Positions 46,942 through 56,429 of a stretch of DNA of 64,000 bases are shown piece after piece. The stretch lies in NCBI RefSeq assembly GCF_000187245.1, contig NC_027861.1, positions 1,426,001 through 1,490,000 on the forward strand, written 5' to 3'. Made by a program: the position numbers and the translations under genes. The stretch comes from Ogataea parapolymorpha DL-1. Its lineage: Eukaryota > Ascomycota > Pichiomycetes > Pichiales > Pichiaceae. Position 1 is the first letter of the stretch. Each line of letters begins with the position of its first letter. The notes beneath the pieces were generated by a model, which made no database searches, was not told the DNA's origin, and saw only the letters and a list, made by a program, of their open reading frames with translations.

Positions 46942-46967
46942 CATTCTGGTTGCATGCAACCAGAATG
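46942..46967. repeat. Perfect 26-bp palindrome between convergent genes
   Basis: The sequence is CATTCTGGTTGCA followed at once by its exact reverse complement, with no spacer. It lies 145 bp after the NCS1 permease stop and 48 bp before the carboxylase stop. It could form a cruciform or RNA hairpin at the 3' ends of the convergent transcripts, or be a dimeric protein site. Confidence 0.9.
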
Positions 46968-47015
46968 CAAACATTTATAATTGCAAAACTGATAAATTAA
47001 ACTAATCTAATTGTT

Positions 47016-50000
47016 CTAAATCGACTCCACACCCTTGATGATCATAAGAACATCGCCTGGGTTGACAATATCTCCCTCCTCGACAATAACTCCCAGAACC
47101 TCGTATTTTTGGAAACTAGACTTGTCCTTGATATGCACAGGAATTTCCATCTTCATAGCTTCCAGAATCACAAGCGGATCTTCTTTAGCAACAACGTCTC
47201 CGGCCTTGCATTTGATTTTGAACACGTTGGATGGCATATGCGACGTGATCTTGATTGCTCCAGGAACGTTGCTAATGTCGTCGGATTTTGATTTGGAGGC
47301 AGCAGCAGCAGCCTTTTCTTGCTGCCACAGCTCAAAGTCAGCCTGTTCCTCACGATTGCACTCTTCAAAAGCCTGAAGCTTGCGTTTTTTCAAATCTTTG
47401 AGCTCGTCGTCAATCGAGTCAAGGAAATTCCTGTACTCCACGAAATCGAAAACACCCTCGGTAGGCTCGATCTTCATTTTTTTCGTGAGCAGTAGATTGT
47501 TCATTCTTTGCAGCTCTTCCTCGTCAACCTCATAGAAAACCACCTGGTCAAACACTCTAAAAGGCCATGGGTTCTCGTGGATTCTGCAGAACGTATCCCA
47601 GTACCAGTTTGGCAGCGTCATACCCCACATCATATATCCTCCAGGGGATTCCTGGGGATAGATGGATTGCAACACAGAGCCGGTAGAAATCGTTCCGCTA
47701 GGAGTCGACGTACGTGTAGGGTTGTACTTCGAGGCAGAAAGTCTGCATCGAGGGTCCACAGTGGCCATCAGCACGTTAGCACATAGGAACGTAATTGCAA
47801 CCACCATTTCGGGCTTGCCTATAATGCAGCTCTTAAACTGCTCCATGTCCTTGATAAGGTTTGCTTTCATGAGATAGTCGGTATTTTTCGGCAAGTACGT
47901 GGCATGGGAGCGTTGAGAGTGCATATATCTCTCCAAACAGTGGTCGAGGGCCGAATGTTCAAAGGCGACCGGCAGTCTAAATGTTCTTGATGGAATCTTC
48001 AGCTTGTCAATCTGCGGGATAGATGCTTCCAAATTGATCAGCTTCTCCAGCAGATCAGCTCTGTCCACTTCCATTGGATCAAACAGGACTCCCATGGCTC
48101 CTGTACAGCACTCTATACTCTCAAACATTCCTGGCAGCTGCTTTCTGATTTCCGTCTCCATCACGTGCTGGCGGCCGTTTTTGAACAGATCGAATTCCAA
48201 GTTACCAAAGTCGATCACAATCATTCTTTCTCCTGCCTGTCTAAAGCAAACCTCTGGCAAGGTTTCTGACAATTTCCGTCTGTACAAAAACTTGCCAACC
48301 TTGCTTTCTAGTGGCTCGTACTCAGGAAGCTCGTCGTTGAACTTTATGGACGAGCTGCTAGGACGTTTGGAAATCTCCTCCAGATACTCATTCCGCTGCT
48401 TCATGAGTTTGATAGCATCGTTGTACGTGATAGGAGTAAAGTGAATTTTGCTGTTGATGGCAGCCTGGCCGAACTTCCAAAAGTCTGCCTCCGCAGGAGC
48501 AAAAATGCAGACAAATCCAGAGGCAGTGGCTCCATCCGGCCCGTAAAGAGTCATCACAGACCCAACAGCAGACAAACCACAGGTAGGATAAGGATATTCT
48601 AGCACGTTACTTGGGTGGCCACCGCCGTCACCACCCGAAGGCCTGCTAAACTTCATTTCTGGGCCGTCCAGACGGGTCGCACCTCTGTTGGAGTTGAAAT
48701 TAACAGAGTATGGAATGGAGTAGAGTTGCTCCATTCCTTCTTCAGAGACAATATCTGGCGTGTCATGAGGACCACCAATAACACGGACGACGTTCGTGAG
48801 TCTTTCGTAGTCAGGAATGAGCGACTCAGGGAATTGGTAGCCGGTCTTGAAGACCTCAATTTGGTCTCGTTCTGAAATATCAAGACAATCTCCTGGGAGA
48901 ATAATTCTTCCCTGGTGGCCACCAAGTTGCAGACTTGGCAAACAGCCCTTGGAGCCAAGGTAGTTGGCAACTCCAGGGAATCCGCCTTTGATTGCCAAAT
49001 AGCACTTTGCGGCAGAGCCTAGGGGCTCTTCGATTTCAAGGAGACTGCCGGCCGGAATGAACAACTCTGTATACATAGGAACATCCTTGTCATCAAGTGT
49101 GACTTTAAATCTGCCACCAGCAAGGGCAACCACTGCTGGAGCATGGAAACGGATAGCCGGTCCCTTGAGGTTGATTTCGAGAGCTTCACAGTGCAAATGG
49201 TTGCCAACAATGACGTTTGCTATTTGCAAAGCCAGCGGGTCAACTGGGCCACCAATAGGCACTCCAAACCTGACCTTACGTCTTCCAGGAAGGTCCTGGA
49301 TGGTGGTGTATGCTCCTCCGCTTTCGAACTCAATTAAATGCGGCTTGAAGACAAATCCTGATAAGAAGCTGGTCAGCGTATTTCCTGAGCGGAATTCGGG
49401 GCTGTCCAGAATATGAATACAGTACTCCACGTTGTTGACTGGGCCCTGGATTTTGATATCTTTCAAAACCTTGATCATGTTGTCACTGGTCCGGAGTGGA
49501 GACCAGACCATCACCTTGGCCAGAAGCGGGTCAAAGTAAGGCGACACCTTGCTACCGGTCTCAATCCAGTGGTCAATTCGCACCTGGTATTCCCCGTAAG
49601 TGCCGTCTTCCGGCAACGAGACATTATGCAAAATTCCGGGACACGGAGCAAAGTTGCGAACTGGATTTTCCGCGTACACACGGACTTCGATCGAATGGCC
49701 GTTGGGGATCTCGACGCCGTTTTTGTCGTATTTCAAATTGGCTTTCAAAAGTTCAACGGGAATCCCAGACGAGTTGCTTTCGTATTCTGCTTGCAACAGC
49801 ATGAAATAAACCAAATCGACGCCATACACCATTTCTGTAATTCCGTGTTCCACCTGCAACCGGGTGTTGACCTCCAAGAAGTAGAAGTCGCCGGTCGTGT
49901 CGTCCACTAAGAACTCGACTGTGCCGGCAGACTTGTACTTGATGGTGGAGGCCAGACGTTTTGCTGCCGAGGTCAGACGTTCGCGCAGGTTGTGCTTGCT

Positions 50001-50762
50001 ACCAAGATCCGACACAAACGGCGAGGGACATTCTTCAATGACTTTTTGGTGTCTTCTCTGGATAGAACACTCTCTTTCTCCGTAAGTGACCACATCACCC
50101 AGACCATTACCAAACATTTGGACTTCGATGTGGCGACCTTTCTCGATGTACTTTTCGACAAAAACACCGGCATTGGAGAAAAGAGACGTGCCTCTGGAAG
50201 TGACCTCAGCAAAGTTTGCCACAAGTTCGCCTTCGTTGTAGCACACCTTGAGACCCATTCCTCCTCCTCCTGCTGTGGCCTTCAAAATCACAGGATACCC
50301 GATTTTGTTACATTCAGAAATTAGCTCCTCGCTGTCGCTGATCAGACTGGTTCCAGGAACCACAGGCACGTCTGCCTTGATTGCAATCTCACGAGCCAGG
50401 TGTTTCAAACCAAACTGCTCGACAGACTCTGAAGAAGGACCGGCAAAAAGAATGCCGTTCTTGGCCAGCTCTGCTGCAAACTCCGAGTTCTCAGAAAGAA
50501 AGCCATAGCCAGGAATGACAACGTCGATGTTGTGCTTTGTGGCCAGCTCGATAATCTCTGGGATGTTGGTGTATGCGCTAGCTCCAACTCCGCTCAACAA
50601 ATAAGCCTCATCCGACAAACTCACATGAAGTGACTCGAGATCTTCTTTTGAGTAGATGGCAACGGCCGTCAGCTGGTACTTGTTGCAGGTTTTGATGATC
50701 CGCACAGCAATTTCGCCCCTGTTGGCAATGAGCACCCGTCTGATATTCTTGAAGCTGGACAT
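47016..50762 (-). CDS. Urea-carboxylase-like biotin enzyme lacking allophanate hydrolase; probable lactam/5-oxoproline carboxylase
   Basis: This is a 1248-residue protein. Domains in order: biotin carboxylase (4-~455; ATP-grasp loop ATAGGGGMG 162-170, catalytic EVNTRLQVEH 297-306), AHS2/PxpC-like (~480-790; TTIQDLPGRRKVRFGVPIGG), AHS1/PxpB-like (~830-1080), and a C-terminal biotinyl domain with biotin-Lys1204 in EAMKMEI. It is built like the carboxylase half of yeast Dur1,2, but the N-terminal amidase that splits allophanate is absent; the protein starts MSSFKNIRRVLIANRGEIAV. The open frame reaches a GTG at 50810. A LamB/YcsF gene lies nearby, the partner used by bacterial PxpABC 5-oxoprolinase, so a lactam is a likelier substrate than urea. 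Plain urea carboxylase remains possible. Confidence 0.85.
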   Translation of the reverse strand: MSSFKNIRRVLIANRGEIAVRIIKTCNKYQLTAVAIYSKEDLESLHVSLSDEAYLLSGVGASAYTNIPEIIELATKHNIDVVIPGYGFLSENSEFAAELAKNGILFAGPSSESVEQFGLKHLAREIAIKADVPVVPGTSLISDSEELISECNKIGYPVILKATAGGGGMGLKVCYNEGELVANFAEVTSRGTSLFSNAGVFVEKYIEKGRHIEVQMFGNGLGDVVTYGERECSIQRRHQKVIEECPSPFVSDLGSKHNLRERLTSAAKRLASTIKYKSAGTVEFLVDDTTGDFYFLEVNTRLQVEHGITEMVYGVDLVYFMLLQAEYESNSSGIPVELLKANLKYDKNGVEIPNGHSIEVRVYAENPVRNFAPCPGILHNVSLPEDGTYGEYQVRIDHWIETGSKVSPYFDPLLAKVMVWSPLRTSDNMIKVLKDIKIQGPVNNVEYCIHILDSPEFRSGNTLTSFLSGFVFKPHLIEFESGGAYTTIQDLPGRRKVRFGVPIGGPVDPLALQIANVIVGNHLHCEALEINLKGPAIRFHAPAVVALAGGRFKVTLDDKDVPMYTELFIPAGSLLEIEEPLGSAAKCYLAIKGGFPGVANYLGSKGCLPSLQLGGHQGRIILPGDCLDISERDQIEVFKTGYQFPESLIPDYERLTNVVRVIGGPHDTPDIVSEEGMEQLYSIPYSVNFNSNRGATRLDGPEMKFSRPSGGDGGGHPSNVLEYPYPTCGLSAVGSVMTLYGPDGATASGFVCIFAPAEADFWKFGQAAINSKIHFTPITYNDAIKLMKQRNEYLEEISKRPSSSSIKFNDELPEYEPLESKVGKFLYRRKLSETLPEVCFRQAGERMIVIDFGNLEFDLFKNGRQHVMETEIRKQLPGMFESIECCTGAMGVLFDPMEVDRADLLEKLINLEASIPQIDKLKIPSRTFRLPVAFEHSALDHCLERYMHSQRSHATYLPKNTDYLMKANLIKDMEQFKSCIIGKPEMVVAITFLCANVLMATVDPRCRLSASKYNPTRTSTPSGTISTGSVLQSIYPQESPGGYMMWGMTLPNWYWDTFCRIHENPWPFRVFDQVVFYEVDEEELQRMNNLLLTKKMKIEPTEGVFDFVEYRNFLDSIDDELKDLKKRKLQAFEECNREEQADFELWQQEKAAAAASKSKSDDISNVPGAIKITSHMPSNVFKIKCKAGDVVAKEDPLVILEAMKMEIPVHIKDKSSFQKYEVLGVIVEEGDIVNPGDVLMIIKGVESI

Positions 50763-51132
50763 ATGGTTTGCAATACCTGATGACTGACTTTGGAGCAAAT
50801 AAAGTTTCACGTTATCTTATCAAAAACCAGGACCTCTTAGCGGCTATGTATTTGGGTGTGGAGCGGATGATACGAACCGTCGGCTCGCCACTGGCGGCAC
50901 GGTGATCGGCAGATGGTCGGCAGCCGCATGGCCTTATACTCAACGGCGGAATTGTCCCCAGTGAGAAGAACAAAGAAATGCAATATGCACGATTATCGTC
51001 TTATCTAGGAACTAATCGCTCGCGCATAAGAACATGCATAATCATTTTTTAGGAGCATCAGGAAAATCACAGTTTCACTTATCGCCGCCAACATATATTT
51101 AGCAACATGTAGTTGTTCTTGAAACCATCAAA
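50763..51132. promoter_or_regulatory. Divergent carboxylase/DUR3-like promoter with five GATAA motifs
   Basis: TTATC (GATAA on the other strand) occurs at 50812-50816, 50817-50821, 50993-50997, 51001-51005 and 51079-51083; the second, fourth and fifth are full CTTATC (GATAAG). GATAAG is the site of the Gln3/Gat1/Dal80 GATA factors that mediate nitrogen catabolite repression. The density in 370 bp argues that both genes are nitrogen regulated. Confidence 0.7.
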
Positions 51133-53190
51133 ATGAGTATCGACACTTCCAACGGACAGTTCATCATCTTCTCTCAGGGAGTCGGTTACGGAATCGTGAT
51201 TGGTGTGGGTGCGGTTTTTGCCGTCACCATGGCACTGATTTCGTGGCTGCTCTCTCGCTACATGAATGAGGTCCAGGACTCAGAAATGTTGTCCACCGCT
51301 AAGCGGTCCATCAAATCTGGGCTTATAGCCAGCGCAGTGGTTTCCAGTTGGACCATCGCTTCCACTCTGCTTCTTTCCACCACCACCACGTACAATCTCG
51401 GAATATCCGCCGCTTGGTGGTACGGAGGTGGTGCATGTGTCCAGATCATCATCTTTGCCACTATGGCCATCGAGCTGAAGAGAAAGGCGCCTAATGCTCA
51501 CACTTTCCAGGAAATCATCAAGGTCAGATTCGGAACCGTTGGCCATCTGACCATGTGCTTCTACTCTCTTGCTCAGCAGGTGGTCTACACGGCAAACTTG
51601 CTCATCAACGGTGCTTCTGTGTTTTCCAACATGACAGGCATGAGCAAAGAGGCCACCTGTGTGCTTCTGCCGGTCTTCGTTATTGTCTACACTCTGATCG
51701 GTGGTATTAAGGCCACCTTCTTAACCGACTGGACTCACGTGGTGATCATCTTTGTGATCATGATGACGTTTATGTTCAAGGTCTACGCCACGTCTGATCT
51801 CTTGGGATCACCAGAAAAAGTCTGGGAGCTTTTAAACGAGGCAGCCAAGACGTACCCTGTGGCCGAGAATCTGGACGGCTCATATCTGACGTTTACCTCG
51901 GTGAACAGCGGTCTCTTTGGACTTATTTTGCTTGGAGCCGGATGGGCAGCTGCAGTCGACTCTCAACTGTTCCAGAAAGCCATTGCTGCCAACCCAGCTG
52001 GAGCCCTAACGGGATACACTCTCGGAGGTCTGTGCTGGTTCACTTTGCCATATGCATTGGCAACCACCATGGGTCTGGCATGTCGTGCTCTCGAACAAAC
52101 CAGCAACTTCCCGGTGCCAGGCGGACTCACGGAGCAACAGCTGTCCAACGGTCTGGTTCTACCAATTTCTGCGTACGCGATTATGGGTAAAGGCGGTGCC
52201 ATAGCGATTTTATTGATGGTTTTCATGGCAATCACCGCCGCTTACTCTTCAGAAACCGTGGCTGTGTCTTCATTGCTCACGTACGACATTTACAAATCTT
52301 ACATCAATCCAAAAGCAGACGGCAAAAGACTTGTCTTGGTCACGCACTTGAGTGTCATTATTTTCAGTGCGGTGGCTATTGGACTGGCTATTGGACTTGG
52401 CCAGGCCAACTTCGACGTGTCGTTCATCACCACTGCCTCCGGTATTATTGTTAATGTCTGCGTTATTCCAATGATCTGCACGCTTTTCTGGAAGAAACTC
52501 TCGACCTTTGCGTTTGTCGCCAGCAGCACGCTCTCTACCTGTATTTCACTGGCTATCTGGATTGGATACAGTTATTCAGCATCGAAATCCGTGACCATTA
52601 CCACCTTGTCCACGTATCGGGCTTTGGCTGCTGGTAACACGGCCGCCATTTTTGTGCCAATCATATTTGTGCCGCTGTTCACCTACTTGAAGCCAGCAGA
52701 CTTCGACTGGAATAAATGGAAGACCGAGATCAAACAGGTCGACGACTCTGAGTTCGACAAAGAGCAAGGCTTGACAAACGTTCTGAGTGGAGAAGACCTC
52801 ACAGAGATTGTCCTTACCAAAGAACAGGAAGAAGACGCCATGATGAAACGCAAGAGAAACTACGGTATAGGTTTGGCTGTTTTCTTTGTCCTCTTCTTTT
52901 TGGTGCTCTTCCCAATGCCTCTGTACGGCAGCCACTACATTTTCACAAAGACATTTTTCCGCGGCTACATTGTGGTCACCTTTTTGTGGGTGTTCTTCTC
53001 GGTCAGTATTGTCACTGTGTACCCTGTGGTGGAAAGTTGGAACGGAATCAAGACTCTCTTTAAGAACATTTTTACAAGAAAACGGAGCCCCGTGCTGTAC
53101 TCTGAGCAGATTCTAAGCCAGGTAACAAGCCGCAGGGCGGAGGCTGAGAATAAAGAGGAGGCCGTCGTGAATATTAGTACTGTTAATTAG
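51133..53190 (+). CDS. DUR3-family sodium/solute symporter
   Basis: This is a 685-residue protein of the SSS family with about 15 membrane helices. It follows Dur3 closely: GVGYGIVIGVGAVFAVTMAL, STAKRSIKSGLIASAVVSSW, GGIKATFLTDWTHVVIIF, MGKGGAIAILLMVFMAITAA and the ending FFSVSIVTVYPVVESWNGIK. Dur3 takes up urea and polyamines. Because the divergent partner lacks allophanate hydrolase and a LamB gene follows, this copy may import the lactam used by the cluster. S. cerevisiae Dur3 is 735 residues; the difference is a shorter acidic loop near 570. Confidence 0.9.
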   Translation: MSIDTSNGQFIIFSQGVGYGIVIGVGAVFAVTMALISWLLSRYMNEVQDSEMLSTAKRSIKSGLIASAVVSSWTIASTLLLSTTTTYNLGISAAWWYGGGACVQIIIFATMAIELKRKAPNAHTFQEIIKVRFGTVGHLTMCFYSLAQQVVYTANLLINGASVFSNMTGMSKEATCVLLPVFVIVYTLIGGIKATFLTDWTHVVIIFVIMMTFMFKVYATSDLLGSPEKVWELLNEAAKTYPVAENLDGSYLTFTSVNSGLFGLILLGAGWAAAVDSQLFQKAIAANPAGALTGYTLGGLCWFTLPYALATTMGLACRALEQTSNFPVPGGLTEQQLSNGLVLPISAYAIMGKGGAIAILLMVFMAITAAYSSETVAVSSLLTYDIYKSYINPKADGKRLVLVTHLSVIIFSAVAIGLAIGLGQANFDVSFITTASGIIVNVCVIPMICTLFWKKLSTFAFVASSTLSTCISLAIWIGYSYSASKSVTITTLSTYRALAAGNTAAIFVPIIFVPLFTYLKPADFDWNKWKTEIKQVDDSEFDKEQGLTNVLSGEDLTEIVLTKEQEEDAMMKRKRNYGIGLAVFFVLFFLVLFPMPLYGSHYIFTKTFFRGYIVVTFLWVFFSVSIVTVYPVVESWNGIKTLFKNIFTRKRSPVLYSEQILSQVTSRRAEAENKEEAVVNISTVN

Positions 53191-53458
53191 CTTAAACAAA
53201 TATATTTTTGATTTCGAGAAAAAAAACCGGTGGCGTGAGGCTGAAGCAGTGCAGCATATGCGGCGCAAATTTCCTGCGCGCAGGCTTTATGCGCTTCTCG
53301 ACCGCTCTGCCTTATCTTGCACCGAAGCGGGCCGACACTCGTTATAGCGCAAAAGCACATTTAATATACATTTTGGGTAGCCGCTATTTTGGCTTATCGA
53401 AATTCGCTGAGCATTGAAATACTCATTCTCGTACCACTCCCTGTGATACTCTCTAACT

Positions 53459-54283
53459 ATGGCCAAAATACCAGAAGCTCTTGCGGGATCACCCGAGGTG
53501 AACAATAAGTACATGGACAAGTATGAGATTGTCTGCGACATGGGAGAAGGCTTTGGAAAATGGAAAATGGGCCCCGATGAGGAGCTTATGCCGTTAATCG
53601 ACGTCGCCAACATCGCGTGCGGATTCCACGCGGGCGACTTCAACATCATGGCCAAGATGGTCAAGCTTGCCAAGAAATACGACGTCAAGGTCGGCTCGCA
53701 TCCAGGTCTGCCTGACCTGCTTGGTTTCGGAAGACGGAGGTTTGCCATTCCACCAGACGAAATCTTCAACTTGGTCATGTACCAGACAGGCGCTCTAAAG
53801 GCGTTTTTGGATGCCGAGGGCATGCCACTTAACCACATCAAGCCGCATGGAGAACTCTACTTCTACGTGGAGCGCGACGAGGAGGTGATGAGAGCGGTTT
53901 TACGGGCAGCACAGATCTTCAAAGTTCCTGTGGTCGGAGCCAAAAACGCACACTACGAGAAAGTCGCCAAGGAGATGGGCGTCGATCTCATCCAAGAGCT
54001 GTACCTTGACGTTGATTGGTCTGCTGACGGAAAACTTGTCCCTCCTGCCCTCTCCAGAGCTAAAAACCCATCTATCATATACAACGACCTGGTGGAAGTG
54101 GCCGAGACGGATGAACTCTCATGCGTTTCTGGAGAAAAAATCAAATTTAATTTCGGTGAGACCCCATTCATGCTTTGTTTGCACTCAGACATGCCTACGG
54201 CCCTTGGAAATGTGACAGAGGCCAGAAAGGCTATTGATGAGATTAATAAGAAAAGAGGATTTCCTGTGAAGAAAAGTTACTAG
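53459..54283 (+). CDS. LamB/YcsF family protein (PxpA-type 5-oxoprolinase subunit A)
   Basis: This is a 274-residue protein with the whole family signature: CDMGEGFGKWKMG, ANIACGFHAGDFNIMAKMVK, KVGSHPGLPDLLGFGRRRF, YQTGALKAFL and HIKPHGELYFY. Bacterial PxpA works with PxpB (AHS1) and PxpC (AHS2) as an ATP-dependent 5-oxoprolinase; the Aspergillus nidulans lamB gene, after which the family is named, is needed for use of 2-pyrrolidinone. The AHS1 and AHS2 domains needed as partners are fused in the nearby carboxylase (47016-50762). It lies 268 bp downstream of the DUR3-like gene on the same strand. Confidence 0.92.
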   Translation: MAKIPEALAGSPEVNNKYMDKYEIVCDMGEGFGKWKMGPDEELMPLIDVANIACGFHAGDFNIMAKMVKLAKKYDVKVGSHPGLPDLLGFGRRRFAIPPDEIFNLVMYQTGALKAFLDAEGMPLNHIKPHGELYFYVERDEEVMRAVLRAAQIFKVPVVGAKNAHYEKVAKEMGVDLIQELYLDVDWSADGKLVPPALSRAKNPSIIYNDLVEVAETDELSCVSGEKIKFNFGETPFMLCLHSDMPTALGNVTEARKAIDEINKKRGFPVKKSY

Positions 54284-54299
54284 TTAATCATATAAACAG

Positions 54300-55322
54300 T
54301 TACTCTACCTGTTTGAAGCTGCCAAACTTCTTCAGATACTGTGATGCAGCGTCGACAATCGATTTCTCCAATGAGATAAACTCGTAGCCACCGACAGATT
54401 CAAGCACGTTTTCAATACCGTAGCCAACCAGTCCTGTAGCGTTGTCCTTTTCTGGAGCACCCACAGCAAGCTTTTCGTTTGGGAGGTGCTTGTTGAGGAT
54501 ATTCAGGATGGTCTGTCCTGTGAAGTGGCCAGAAACAATAAACAGCCGAGTTCCGACAGCCGACTCCTTCTCAAAGGCTAGTTGGTGGAACTTTGCAACG
54601 TCTCTGACGTCAACTCCCAAGCCGGATGGCTGGCTGACCAGCTCGTCGGTTGGTGGTGTCTTGACGACCCTATTGATCAGTTCGTTGGATGTGTTCAGAG
54701 TCTTGCTGACAGCAGAGTCGAAAACTTGTGGACCAAAGACGTATGGTGGATTGACGGTTGTGAGCTTGAAATTTGGCTTCTCGTTCTTAACAAAGTCCCA
54801 CGCAGCCTTCTCGGCGTGAGTTTTGGATGCGCAGTATGCCTCAATCTCGTTTTTGCATTCTTCAAGTTTCATTGGGTTCCAGTCCTGGTTCGTGTACTTG
54901 ACGTAGTTAGGGGTAAATCTCTGGATTGCCGCAAACGAGGAAGTGACGACCACATTGGTGACCTGAGGAGCGTATCTTTTAATCGACTTGAGAACGTTTT
55001 TAGTGCCTTCAACAGCAGGCTTGAAGTAGGCCTCCTCGAAAGATTTGTCGTGGCCGAAAGAAAAAGGCGAGGCAGTGTGGAGCACGTACTTGATCTCGGG
55101 GTGTTTCTTCAGCAAATCGTCAAAAGCACCCTCAGCAGTGATGTCGGACACAACCTCATAGGAGAGGTTACCATTAGGGTACTTTTTCTTGAATTCGCCG
55201 AGAAGTGGTTCGAACTTGGACTCAGATCTGGCAGTACCAATGACAGTATAGCCAGAGTTTAGCAGGGTATCGACGATATGGGAAGCAATAAATCCATTAG
55301 CACCGGTAATAAGCACAGACAT
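54300..55322 (-). CDS. Gre2-like NADPH-dependent carbonyl reductase (extended SDR)
   Basis: This is a 340-residue extended short-chain dehydrogenase. It has the nucleotide motif TGANGFIASHIV at the N-terminus, a conserved VLHTASPF block, and the catalytic YCASK (Tyr-x3-Lys, about 168-172). Its closest yeast relatives are Gre2, Ari1 and other methylglyoxal/aldehyde reductases. Yeasts often carry several paralogs, so the substrate is uncertain. Its stop lies 16 bp from the convergent LamB gene; it may or may not belong to that cluster. Confidence 0.88.
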   Translation of the reverse strand: MSVLITGANGFIASHIVDTLLNSGYTVIGTARSESKFEPLLGEFKKKYPNGNLSYEVVSDITAEGAFDDLLKKHPEIKYVLHTASPFSFGHDKSFEEAYFKPAVEGTKNVLKSIKRYAPQVTNVVVTSSFAAIQRFTPNYVKYTNQDWNPMKLEECKNEIEAYCASKTHAEKAAWDFVKNEKPNFKLTTVNPPYVFGPQVFDSAVSKTLNTSNELINRVVKTPPTDELVSQPSGLGVDVRDVAKFHQLAFEKESAVGTRLFIVSGHFTGQTILNILNKHLPNEKLAVGAPEKDNATGLVGYGIENVLESVGGYEFISLEKSIVDAASQYLKKFGSFKQVE

Positions 55323-56429
55323 TTTGACTAGCTGATGGATGGAAATAGCAATGCGACATTCGCGAGCTTTATAGTAGAAACTGGTGCCACCGCAACGTAA
55401 GAATTAGCAATTAATGCAAAATGTAACAATAGAAAGAAATAATGTGCCTCCCTGCCAAAAGATTTAAAACGGTTTTTCGGCGAAAAATTCCCGGAGGACT
55501 GCTTGACAATAGGCTTCGAAAAGTCGAGAAAGAGGAATGAATTTCAGGAAGGTTATGAACGCACCGTGGAAGCTGAGTAACCGTCCATGCTCAGATTAGT
55601 GGCCACATTCAAATATGTCCAACTCCTATGTTCCAAAGGCTTTTCCTTCTTGAGTAGTCCATCCACCTTGTCTGTCTGATTCTTGAACATAAGATTCAGG
55701 GTTGAGAGCGAATGCTATGGAATTGGCTGACCAGCTGAACTTATTAACTTGTACCTTTGCCGCCATATTCTCCCTGTCTTTCCTTTCTTTCCTGTCTAAC
55801 GGTCGCAGTTGATTTTTCATTTGAATAGGTGTCTAATTGACGTATTAGCGTTCTTGGCATTTTTAGAATCCCTTTGGCTTTAGGTAATTCCAAAGTAAGT
55901 TCTGACAAGCATCATTCCACGATCCCAAATTTATCTACACCAAAAGCTATGACCGTAGACAGAGACTGGAGCTCTGTGTGCGTTGGGAACAGATTCTGGC
56001 CTACTATCGAACGAGTCGAATATTTTATCCGGATTTCAATCAAATGCCGTCAACCCCCACTTATAAGACAACTCGCACACCAAATAAAAGCACAATAATT
56101 ACTAATCGAAATTTACATCCACACAAAAACCATGGCACCATATATGAAATTGTTCGACTCAAAAGTCTCCTCACTTCAACAATGTAATGTTCCTGAGCCA
56201 CAATAGCACTTGATTGGGCCATAAGCCAGTCTCACACTCTATCGCTATACGCAGTTACCATAATCGCACTATCACCGCCAATGGGCGGCTCTGCGGCTAT
56301 AGTTTTGGAGCCACACATCTGGAGCTTTGTTGCTTTTAATCAGGTGAACGGTTGTCACCTAAACCTTGCAACCACTTTTTGGCACCCTATAAAAGGCCGC
56401 ATTTTTGGCTGTTTTCCTCATTGCCAACT
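55323..56429. promoter_or_regulatory. Long interval between GRE2-like and JLP1-like starts; several CGG/CCG elements
   Basis: A CGG-N18-CCG pair lies at 55470-55493, about 150 bp before the GRE2-like ATG. An everted CCGCC-AATG-GGCGG with an embedded CCAAT lies at 56275-56288, 142 bp before the JLP1-like ATG. TATA-like TATAAAAGG lies at about 56389-56397. A 64-codon minus-strand frame (55626-55820) has no recognisable homology. I see no gene in these 1.1 kb. Confidence 0.45.

Noticed and set aside
47016..50762. Annotation as ordinary DUR1,2 urea amidolyase
   Set aside because: The N-terminal amidase (allophanate hydrolase) domain of about 600 residues is missing and no separate copy lies in the window.
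50866..50890. Minus-strand GGTTCGTATC, resembling a tRNA B box
   Set aside because: The B-box A is changed and the T stem does not pair.
53436..53478. CTAAC directly before the LamB-gene ATG, considered as an intron branch point
   Set aside because: No GTAAGT- or GTACGT-type donor upstream at a suitable distance, and the N-terminus already fits the family.
55626..55820. 64-codon minus-strand frame in the GRE2-like/JLP1 interval
   Set aside because: ATG start, but no homology or domain, and it lies in a promoter-sized region.
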